Shown here: positions 1 to 5,220 of the stretch, one piece after another
How the letters are laid out: each line of letters begins with the position of its first letter
Numbering within the stretch: position 1 is the first letter of the stretch
Origin: Alphaproteobacteria bacterium
GTDB lineage: Bacteria > Pseudomonadota > Alphaproteobacteria > Rhizobiales > Xanthobacteraceae
DNA length: 5,220 bases
NCBI GenBank assembly: GCA_005884465.1
Contig: VAZH01000231.1
Location: 1 to 5,220 of the forward strand
Direction of reading: 5' to 3'
Notes under the pieces: model-generated
Databases searched by the model: none
Told to the model about the DNA's origin: nothing
Seen by the model: only the letters and a program-made list of their open reading frames with translations
Program-made: the position numbers and the translations under genes

Positions 1-115
1 AACACCAAGGCCGTGAAATATGGGAGGTGCATCGGTGTTCGGCTAAGCGCGGGCGAGCGGCTCGCGCAAGGTCGCCTGTTGGCGGCGCCAACTGACATTG
101 CCGTCGGCCTGATGA

Positions 116-188
116 ATGTCCGCTGCTGAGGAAAGTGCGGACATCGAACATTCGCTGCTTGAGGTCCGCTTTTGATCCCCAAGCGGAC
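116..188. repeat. Two tandem hairpins with a shared GTCCGC/GCGGAC core
   Basis: ATGTCCGC (116-123) pairs perfectly with GCGGACAT (137-144) across a 13-nt loop. GTCCGCTT (164-171) pairs perfectly with AAGCGGAC (181-188) across a 9-nt loop. Both hairpins share the same six-base core, so they look like two units of one repeat family rather than chance stems. I recall similar ATGTCCGCTT/AAGCGGACAT dyads as frequent in Bradyrhizobium-group intergenic DNA, but this has not been checked. A decayed copy appears at 2330-2370. Confidence 0.6.
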
Positions 189-219
189 GCGAGACATTGC
201 ATTCGCCGGCGCACAGGTT

Positions 220-234
220 GAACTTGCTAAGTTC
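220..234. promoter_or_regulatory. Possible operator dyad upstream of the DUF3302-like gene
   Basis: GAACTT, a three-base spacer GCT, then AAGTTC form a perfect 15-bp dyad. It lies about 80 bp before the start of the two-gene unit, a plausible distance for an operator of a dimeric regulator. No second copy and no neighbouring regulator gene are visible, so this rests on symmetry and position only. Confidence 0.25.
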
Positions 235-313
235 CAGTCTTGTGCGAAGATAGAATGGGGTCTGGTTGGCCTGCCAATCGAGTTCGCGTGTCGTCTTGTG
301 AACGGAGAGTTGC

Positions 314-769
314 TTGAGCGAGCCGCTTCATCCCGCCGCACCCCATCATTTGCCGTCATTCATCACCGCGCCGGGTGACACCGATGTCTTGATGGTCGTG
401 GTCGGCATTGTCCTCATCGGCGCCGTTCTGGCGGTCGGCAATCTCTATCTACATCTGCATACGCTGCCGGAGCGGATGGCGCACAAGTCACAAAAGCTGC
501 AATTCGAAATCGTGGCCGTGCTGGGTTTGCTAGCGCTATTCACGCACAACCACCTCTTTTGGGTAATCGGGCTGTTTCTTGCCATGGTTGATTTGCCCGA
601 TTTCGGCACGCCGCTGCGCAGGATCGCGGGATCGGTCGATAAGATGGCAGGCGTTGCACCGGAGGAAGACCCGGCTGAAGCGCCAAATGAAGCCACCAGT
701 CACGCCGCTGCTACCGCCGACGCGGCGAGGCCCGGCGCGGCCAAGAGCGAGGTGCAGGGCCATGCTTGA
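314..769 (+). CDS. Small inner-membrane protein, YiaW/YibI-like (DUF3302-like)
   Basis: The 151-residue product is a small integral membrane protein. A hydrophobic segment spans about residues 25-45. After a short polar loop (LPERMAHKSQK), a second hydrophobic stretch runs over about 64-92. The tail from about residue 111 is Ala/Pro/Glu-rich and low in complexity. The pattern LHxxPxxxAxK, a polar gap, then FTHNHLFWVIG resembles E. coli YiaW/YibI, which are also encoded beside HlyD-type partners; that match is from memory. The TTG start is preceded by GGAGAG at 304-309, only 4 nt away. The in-frame ATG at 392 would delete part of the first membrane segment, so TTG is preferred. Its stop overlaps the next gene's start by 8 bp, which indicates coupled translation. 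Biochemical function is unknown; it probably assists the adaptor next to it. Confidence 0.75.
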   Translation: MSEPLHPAAPHHLPSFITAPGDTDVLMVVVGIVLIGAVLAVGNLYLHLHTLPERMAHKSQKLQFEIVAVLGLLALFTHNHLFWVIGLFLAMVDLPDFGTPLRRIAGSVDKMAGVAPEEDPAEAPNEATSHAAATADAARPGAAKSEVQGHA

Positions 770-1994
770 GCTGCTTCTCTGCTCTCTGCTGACGATATTT
801 CCGGACTATCTCTATCGCCGCTACAGGCAGGGAAAGCGTCTCGGCCACGAGATCACGCTCTATTCGGTGTGGTTCGAACTGCGATGGGGCATCATCACCT
901 GTCTCATGCTCACCGTCGCGTTGATCACAATGATCTTCTATTTTCATCCGTCGACCACGTCCGCAACGTTGTTCTATCGGACCGTTCCGATCGTTCCCGA
1001 GATAACCGGCCGGGTGGCGGAGGTTCAGGTCGATGTCAGCGCTTCCGTCAAGAAGGGTGACGTGATCTTCAAGCTGGACAGCGCGAAGCAGGAGGCATCA
1101 CTGCAAACGGCCAACCGGAAAATCGCCGAAGTCGATGCCTCCATGCTGGCGGCGCAGGCCGATATTCTTAAGGCGGAAGGCCAGCTCGAGGAAGCAAAAG
1201 GCGCCCTGAAGCAAGCTTCGGATGAAATCGACACCAAACGCGAACTGCAGAAGCGCAATCCGGGCATTGTGCCACAGCGCGACATTGAAAAACTCGAGGT
1301 GGCCGTAGCTGGTCGTCAGGGGTCCGTCGACGCCGCGTCCGCTTCGAAACAATCCGCGATGACTCGCGTGAGCGCGCTCCTGCCGGCGGAGAAGGCGAGC
1401 GCGGAAGCAGCGCTGGCCGAAGCGCAAGTGGATCTGGACAAGACCATCATTCGCGCTGGCGTGGACGGACGTGTCGAGCAGTTCGCACTGCGGCCGGGTG
1501 ATGTCGTCAATCCAATGATACGGTCGGCAGGAGTTCTCATTCCTGAGGGTGCCGGGCGGAGCACGCTTTTGGCAGGATTTGGGCAGATCGAAGCTCAGGT
1601 CATGAAGGTCGGAATGGTGGCCGAAGCTACCTGCATCTCCAAGCCGTGGACGATCATTCCGATGGTGATTACAAACGTACAGGACTACATCGCGGCGGGC
1701 CAGTTCAGGGGCGGCGAGCAACTGGTCGAAGCCCAGCAGGTCGTGCGTCCGGGCACGGTTCTCGTCTACATGGAACCGATCTACCAGAGCGGCCTTGAAG
1801 GCGTGACGCCCGGAAGCAGTTGCCTCGCCAACGCCTATACTAGCAACCACGACCTGATCGCCTCAGGGAAAGTCGGGTCGTTCAAGAGCTTTGCGTTGCA
1901 TGTCGTCGACGCCGTTGGGCTGGTGCACGCCATGCTGTTACGGATTCAGGCCCTGCTGCTCCCGATCAAGACTCTTGTCCTGAGCGGGCACTGA
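762..1994 (+). CDS. HlyD-family membrane adaptor protein, YiaV/YibH-like
   Basis: This 410-residue protein has the architecture of a periplasmic adaptor (membrane fusion protein). A hydrophobic segment spans about residues 1-17 and a clear membrane anchor about 42-61. The first lipoyl half-motif lies at about 74-106 (VPEITGRVAEV ... VKKGDVIFKLD). Two Ala/Glu/Lys/Gln-rich helices at about 107-165 and 172-228 should form the coiled-coil hairpin. The second lipoyl half lies at about 229-250 (TIIRAGVDGRVEQFALRPGDVV), and a beta-barrel part follows. The C-terminal 30 residues are again hydrophobic, and E. coli YiaV ends in a broadly similar way. The ATG at 762 overlaps the upstream stop and has GAGG at 749-752, 9 nt before it. 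The frame is open back to 579, but that extension lies inside the upstream gene and has no HlyD character. No pump or outer-membrane channel gene is adjacent, so the substrate is unknown. Confidence 0.88.
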   Translation: MLELLLCSLLTIFPDYLYRRYRQGKRLGHEITLYSVWFELRWGIITCLMLTVALITMIFYFHPSTTSATLFYRTVPIVPEITGRVAEVQVDVSASVKKGDVIFKLDSAKQEASLQTANRKIAEVDASMLAAQADILKAEGQLEEAKGALKQASDEIDTKRELQKRNPGIVPQRDIEKLEVAVAGRQGSVDAASASKQSAMTRVSALLPAEKASAEAALAEAQVDLDKTIIRAGVDGRVEQFALRPGDVVNPMIRSAGVLIPEGAGRSTLLAGFGQIEAQVMKVGMVAEATCISKPWTIIPMVITNVQDYIAAGQFRGGEQLVEAQQVVRPGTVLVYMEPIYQSGLEGVTPGSSCLANAYTSNHDLIASGKVGSFKSFALHVVDAVGLVHAMLLRIQALLLPIKTLVLSGH

Positions 1995-2084
1995 GTCCTG
2001 TTGAACTGCCGTAACGGGAGGTTGCGGTCACTGGCATCATGTTGCGTCATACGCTCTTCGATTGATGACCCGACTTCCGCTGTT

Positions 2085-2311
2085 GGCAGATACTGTTGCA
2101 AAAGTCGAAAATCGAACAACCCTAAAAATCTCGCGAAAGTTGATCTTTGGACTTCTCTGCTGCTGCGTCGCCTTTCAACGCCCCTACGCAGGTCCGTGAT
2201 CAATTTTGGATGAAACAATATGGTCCCCCACGTCGCCGCGCGTAGAACGCATCAGCGGCTCTAAGATTTTTCGTTCGCCACACCAAAAAGACTTTTGCAA
2301 CAGTATCGGCA
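2085..2311. mobile_element. MITE-like element with 18-bp terminal inverted repeats
   Basis: GATACTGTTGCAAAAGTC at 2089-2106 recurs as its exact reverse complement at 2290-2307, bounding a 219-bp unit. GGCA occurs immediately outside both ends (2085-2088 and 2308-2311), as a 4-bp target-site duplication would. The interior is too short for a transposase, and no transposase remnant is recognisable. This fits a non-autonomous miniature inverted-repeat element or an internally deleted insertion sequence. The ACTGTTGCAAA within the ends equals the core of IS26/IS6-family ends as I recall them. IS6 elements make 8-bp duplications, however, and none is present, so the parent family stays open. Confidence 0.65.
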
Positions 2312-2329
2312 CTTTTCGGACCTCCCGCG

Positions 2330-2370
2330 ATGTCCGACTTGAGTCCGTAATGCGCGCGAAAAGCAGACAT
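2330..2370. repeat. Degenerate ATGTCCGC-type hairpin copy
   Basis: ATGTCCGACTT at 2330-2340 and AAAGCAGACAT at 2360-2370 oppose each other imperfectly. They look like a mutated version of the arms at 116-144 and 164-188. Only the outer ATGTC/GACAT bases and parts of the inner arm still pair. The likeness is suggestive, not proven. Confidence 0.35.
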
Positions 2371-2410
2371 CCACCAGCGCAATTGATTAATAAGCTCACG
2401 CCCTTGAGCC

Positions 2411-2602
2411 TTTTGGTTCTGATTGAATCAGAACCGAGGCCTTAACTTTTGACGCGTTTTCTTCACGCGAACCGGTATCTCCACTTCGCTTGAAAACGCT
2501 CCAGAGCATGATTCGACTGAGTTGAATCATGCTCTGGAGTTGTCTTTTGTTTGAGCATGATCTTTTCGGAAAACCGGTTTCCACTTTTCCGGATCATGCC
2601 CT
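2411..2602. repeat. Composite of palindromic intergenic mosaic repeats
   Basis: Four dyads stand in a row. GGTTCTGATT (2415-2424) faces AATCAGAACC (2426-2435) around one base. GCGTTTTC (2454-2461) faces GAAAACGC (2492-2499). A perfect 16-bp pair joins 2499-2514 to 2524-2539. GCATGATC (2555-2562) faces GATCATGC (2592-2599). Internal blocks recur: GAGCATGAT appears at 2504-2512 and 2553-2561, and an AACCGGT..TCCACTT block lies inside both the second and fourth dyads. This modular reuse is typical of rhizobial intergenic mosaic elements (RIME-like). I recall nearly the same blocks as common in Bradyrhizobium genomes, without having checked. The right end touches the dnaE2 stop codon. Confidence 0.75.
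2499..2552 (+). terminator. Possible bidirectional terminator hairpin
   Basis: Arms at 2499-2514 and 2524-2539 pair perfectly over 16 bp. The stem continues inward with a G-T and two more pairs to a 3-nt loop. On the + strand it is followed by a T-rich run (2540-2552), as in an intrinsic terminator. It lies between converging genes, but about 500 bp past the adaptor stop. It also belongs to a dispersed repeat, so termination may be incidental. Confidence 0.35.
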
Positions 2603-5220
2603 AATGAAAATCCCGCGAGCTCGGAAGAATCCGCACATTGCGCGGATGGCGGATTTTCTGGCCCGGGTTGTCCGGGTGCTGGCGCCGGTCGTCGTGCAGC
2701 GGTTCGACCAGCGCGGGACCTGCCGGCACGGCATGTTTTCGACTGAGCGCGTCGTTGGCGAGATTCACCAGATCATGCGAGCGGTCGAACAATCGCTGGG
2801 CGACCAGATGGGTCACCTGTTCCGGGCTGCTCTGAATATAGCCCTCGACCAGAACGAGCCGCGCACCCATCACTTCTTTCCGAAAGCGTTCCATGACCTT
2901 CGGCCACACCACGATATTGGCGATGCCGGTTTCGTCCTCCAGCGTCATGAAGACGACGCCCTTGGCGCTGCCCGGACGCTGCCGCACCAGCACGACGCCG
3001 GCACAACGGACATATTGCGTGTCGCGCTCATGACAGACGCTTGCGCAGGCGATGACGCCTTCCCTGGCAAACATCGGCCGCAAAAATTCCATCGGGTGGC
3101 CCTTCAGCGACAGCCGGATGGTCTGATAGTCCGCGACCACCTGTTCCGGGAGCGGCATCAGCGGCAATTCTGGCGCATTCTCGTCGGGCTGCTCGCGCGC
3201 GGCGGCAAATTCGAACAGCGGCAGCGGCACGTCATCGGGCAGACGCCGCACCGCCCAAAGTGCTGCGCGACGATCAAGCCCGATGGAGCGAAACGCATCG
3301 GCATCCGCCAACAGGATCAGCGCGCGCTTGGGAAGTGCGGTGTCGCGGGCGAAATCTTCCAGCGAGGTAAAGGGGCGACGTTTTCGCGCGGCGACGATGC
3401 GCTCAGCCCAATCGGTCTTTACCTCTCCCGCTTGCGGGGGAGGTCGCATCGCATCGAAAGATGCGATGCGGGTGGGGGAAGCTCTGTCCACTCGAACAGT
3501 GCGAATCGTGGAGACACCCCCACCCCAGCCCTCCCCCGCAAGCGGGAGAGGGAGCGCAGTCCCTTTGCGGTTGACCAAATGGGATTCTGCTTCTGGCGCG
3601 TCCCGGAATGACAGCAAGCTTCGCTTCAGCCGCGCTTCGTCCGGATCGGCCCATCTGAAGCCGTCGATCTGGCGAAAGCCGAGCCGCACGGCGTGATAGT
3701 TCCCGCTTTTCTGCTCCAGCGTATTCTGCGCGTAACTGAAGGATACGTCGATCTCGCGTACCTCGACGCCGTTCTTGCGGGCATCGCCGACGATCTGCGC
3801 CGGGGCATAAAAGCCCATCGGCTGCGAATTCAGTAATCCGCAGCAAAATGCGTCGGGGTGGAAATGCTTCAGCCATGACGAGACATAGACAAGTTGCGCA
3901 AAACTCGCGGCATGGCTTTCCGGGAAACCGTAAGAGCCAAATCCCTTGATCTGATCGAAGCAGCTTTTCGCGAATTCGGGATCGTAGCCGCGCGCGATCA
4001 TATTGTTGATCAGCTTGGATTCGAACTTGCCCATGGTGCCGACATTGCGGAACGTCGCCATCGCGCGGCGCAACCCATTGGCCTCCTCGGGGCTAAACTC
4101 CGCGGCCTCAATGGCGATCCGCATCGCCTGCTCCTGGAACAGCGGCACGCCGAGGGTCTTGTGCAGGACCTTATATAGCTCATCCTTTTCGCCGTGCCGA
4201 GGTGACGGCGACGGATAGCTCACCTTCTCCTGGCCATTCCGCCGCCGGAGATAGGGATGCACCATGTCACCCTGGATCGGACCCGGCCGCACGATCGCGA
4301 CTTCAATGACAAGGTCGTAAAATTTCCGCGGCTTCAGCCGCGGCAGCATGTTCATCTGCGCACGGCTTTCGACCTGGAACACGCCGAGCGATTCACCCCT
4401 TTGCAGCATCTGATAAACTTCGTCGTCATCCACTGATTTGATATCGGCCAGCTCGTAACGCTCGCCTTTATGATCCGCGATCAGGTCAAAACATTTGCGG
4501 ATGCAGGTCAGCATGCCCAGCGCCAGCACATCGACCTTCATCATGTTCAGCGCATCGACATCGTCCTTGTCCCATTCGATGAAAGTGCGGTCATCCATCG
4601 CGGCATTGCCGATCGGCACGTAAGTATCGAGCCGATCCTGGGTCAGCACATAGCCGCCGACATGCTGCGACAAATGCCGCGGGAATTCGATCAGTTCTGC
4701 CGCCAGTTTGACGGCGAGTTCGACCATCGAATTTTTGGGATCGAGACCCGCCTGCTTGACCTGCATTTCGTCGAGGCCGTCGCCCCAGCTTCCCCACACC
4801 GTATCGGCCAGCGCCGCCGTCACGTCTTCCGTCAGCCCCAGCGCCTTACCGACGTCGCGGATGGCGCTGCGCGGCCTGTAATGAATCACGGTTGCGATGA
4901 CAGCGGCGCGGTGACGGCCATATCTCCGGTAGACATACTGCATCACCTCCTCGCGCCGCGAATGCTCGAAGTCGACGTCGATGTCGGGCGGCTCCAGCCG
5001 TTCCTTGGAAATGAAACGCTCGAACAGCAGATCGATCTTGGTCGGATCGACGGAAGTAATGCCGAGTACGTAGCACACGGCCGAGTTCGCCGCCGAACCC
5101 CGGCCCTGGCAGAGGATTTTTTGCTCGCGCGCGTAGCGAACGATGTCGTGCACGGTAAGAAAATAATGCGCGTATTTGAGCTTCCGGATCAGGCGCAGTT
5201 CCTTGTGCAAAACCTTTTTG
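2601..5220 (-). CDS. dnaE2: Error-prone DNA polymerase DnaE2 (ImuC), 5' end cut by window
   Basis: This is a C-family DNA polymerase of the DnaE2/ImuC type, which performs translesion synthesis in the SOS response, typically with ImuA and ImuB. The frame runs through the right edge, so the true start and N-terminal PHP domain (roughly 200 or more residues) are missing. The TTG at 5210 is only an internal Leu codon; residue numbers below count from it. The palm carries PPDIDVDF at 74-81, whose D78 and D80 correspond to the DnaE catalytic aspartates. D227 in KVDVLALG is the third. GVPLFQEQAM (about 352-361) and GFGSYGFPESHAASFAQ (about 421-437) follow. A helix-hairpin-helix region lies at about 609-651 and an OB fold at about 731-803. 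The typical DnaE2 ending RNVRILPSSRDFH is intact before the TAG. About 68 extra residues (530-597) derive from repeat DNA. The catalytic residues within the window are present, so activity is plausible. Confidence 0.95.
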   Translation of the reverse strand, partial: KKVLHKELRLIRKLKYAHYFLTVHDIVRYAREQKILCQGRGSAANSAVCYVLGITSVDPTKIDLLFERFISKERLEPPDIDVDFEHSRREEVMQYVYRRYGRHRAAVIATVIHYRPRSAIRDVGKALGLTEDVTAALADTVWGSWGDGLDEMQVKQAGLDPKNSMVELAVKLAAELIEFPRHLSQHVGGYVLTQDRLDTYVPIGNAAMDDRTFIEWDKDDVDALNMMKVDVLALGMLTCIRKCFDLIADHKGERYELADIKSVDDDEVYQMLQRGESLGVFQVESRAQMNMLPRLKPRKFYDLVIEVAIVRPGPIQGDMVHPYLRRRNGQEKVSYPSPSPRHGEKDELYKVLHKTLGVPLFQEQAMRIAIEAAEFSPEEANGLRRAMATFRNVGTMGKFESKLINNMIARGYDPEFAKSCFDQIKGFGSYGFPESHAASFAQLVYVSSWLKHFHPDAFCCGLLNSQPMGFYAPAQIVGDARKNGVEVREIDVSFSYAQNTLEQKSGNYHAVRLGFRQIDGFRWADPDEARLKRSLLSFRDAPEAESHLVNRKGTALPLPLAGEGWGGGVSTIRTVRVDRASPTRIASFDAMRPPPQAGEVKTDWAERIVAARKRRPFTSLEDFARDTALPKRALILLADADAFRSIGLDRRAALWAVRRLPDDVPLPLFEFAAAREQPDENAPELPLMPLPEQVVADYQTIRLSLKGHPMEFLRPMFAREGVIACASVCHERDTQYVRCAGVVLVRQRPGSAKGVVFMTLEDETGIANIVVWPKVMERFRKEVMGARLVLVEGYIQSSPEQVTHLVAQRLFDRSHDLVNLANDALSRKHAVPAGPALVEPLHDDRRQHPDNPGQKIRHPRNVRILPSSRDFH
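3422..3551. repeat. Palindromic repeat element inserted in frame inside dnaE2
   Basis: Perfect 22-bp arms at 3422-3443 and 3530-3551 enclose further pairing. An 11-bp stem (3445-3455 with 3460-3470) is capped by a GAAA tetraloop. A 9-bp GGGTGGGGG/CCCCCACCC stem joins 3470-3478 to 3517-3525. Each 22-bp arm is itself nearly self-complementary around TT, so the element can fold either as one branched cruciform or as separate hairpins. On the dnaE2 strand it reads through as LPLAGEGWGGG, a linker, then RPPPQAGE, at about residues 554-597, with no stop. I recall this repeat type as mostly intergenic in the Bradyrhizobium group, so a coding-region copy is unusual. Confidence 0.85.
3552..3623. repeat. 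Repeat-like flank of the in-frame element
   Basis: Between the palindrome and recognisable DnaE2 sequence lie about 24 codons (about residues 530-553). They include TGTCATTCCGGGACGCG on the dnaE2 strand. I recall a similar CATTCCGGG-type sequence as a separate dispersed repeat in the Bradyrhizobium group. The encoded stretch SLLSFRDAPEAESHLVNRKG shows no DnaE2 motif I know. It could instead be native variable linker sequence, so the boundary at 3623 is approximate. Confidence 0.4.

Larger units (their letters stand above)
1..313. other. Upstream region without a supported gene
   Basis: No gene can be supported here. One frame is open from the left edge to a TGA at 127-129 on the + strand. 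Its 42 codons match nothing I recognise, and they could be the tail of an upstream gene or a chance open frame in GC-rich DNA. The stretch also holds two small hairpins (116-144 and 164-188) and a dyad (220-234), listed separately. A TAGAAT at 251-256 could serve as a -10 box for the gene starting at 314, but no good -35 lies at the right distance, so I do not call a promoter. Confidence 0.5.
1995..2600. other. Convergent intergenic region filled with repeats
   Basis: The 606 bp lie between the 3' ends of two converging genes, so no promoter is required here. From left to right they contain about 90 bp with no recognised feature (1995-2084), a MITE-like element (2085-2311), a decayed GTCCGC-type hairpin (2330-2370), and a composite of palindromic repeats (2411-2602). 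Short open frames occur on both strands, but they cross the repeat boundaries and show no domain, so I call no gene. Confidence 0.7.

Noticed and set aside
172..378. 68-residue open frame on the + strand
   Set aside because: It begins within the second GTCCGC hairpin, overlaps the start of the membrane protein gene in another frame, and matches nothing known to me.
579..761. N-terminal extension of the HlyD-like frame back to 579
   Set aside because: It lies wholly inside the DUF3302-like gene in another frame, has Arg/Pro-rich shadow composition, and the ATG at 762 has a ribosome binding site and a classic 8-bp overlap start.
1946..2218. 90-residue open frame on the - strand
   Set aside because: It overlaps the 3' end of the HlyD-like gene and most of the MITE-like element, so it is more likely a repeat shadow than a gene.
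2206..2445. 79-residue open frame on the + strand
   Set aside because: It crosses the right end of the MITE-like element, the decayed hairpin and part of the mosaic repeat, so no single conserved unit underlies it.
3445..3470. Hairpin with GAAA loop considered as a terminator or small RNA
   Set aside because: It has no following T-run on either strand, lies within coding sequence, and is better explained as part of the larger palindromic element.
2529..3611. 360-residue open frame on the + strand
   Set aside because: It is antisense to clearly conserved dnaE2 coding sequence, has no recognisable domain, and starts inside a mosaic repeat.
5208..5210. TTG as the dnaE2 start codon
   Set aside because: The frame stays open to the window edge and the sequence upstream continues as expected for DnaE2, so this is an internal Leu codon.

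Overview
The window looks like chromosomal DNA of an alphaproteobacterium of the Bradyrhizobium/Nitrobacter/Rhodopseudomonas group (Nitrobacteraceae). The support is the high-GC coding style, a DnaE2 sequence of alphaproteobacterial type, and intergenic repeat families that I recall as abundant in that group. The genus cannot be fixed from the sequence alone.

Layout. Positions 1-313 hold no gene I can support. They carry two small hairpins sharing a GTCCGC/GCGGAC core and, nearer the first gene, a short operator-like dyad. Positions 314-1994 hold a two-gene, translationally overlapping unit on the + strand: a small inner-membrane protein resembling YiaW/YibI (DUF3302), then an HlyD-type periplasmic adaptor resembling YiaV/YibH. 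Positions 1995-2600 are a convergent intergenic region made almost wholly of repeats. These are a 219-bp MITE-like element with perfect 18-bp terminal inverted repeats and a possible 4-bp target duplication, a decayed copy of the GTCCGC hairpin, and a mosaic of palindromic repeats that runs right up to the stop codon of the next gene. From 2601 to the right edge, on the - strand, lies most of dnaE2 (imuC), the error-prone SOS DNA polymerase. Its N-terminal PHP domain lies outside the window.

The most notable feature is inside dnaE2. A roughly 130-bp palindromic repeat (3422-3551) has perfect 22-bp inverted arms and an internal 11-bp GAAA-capped hairpin. It sits in the coding sequence without breaking the frame and adds a low-complexity segment just before the helix-hairpin-helix region. 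With adjoining repeat-like sequence the extra segment is about 68 residues. It resembles the in-frame palindromic elements known in Rickettsia proteins.

The two gene blocks have no evident functional link. One is an envelope adaptor pair of unknown substrate and the other belongs to mutagenic DNA repair. No RNA gene, CRISPR array or complete transposase is visible.
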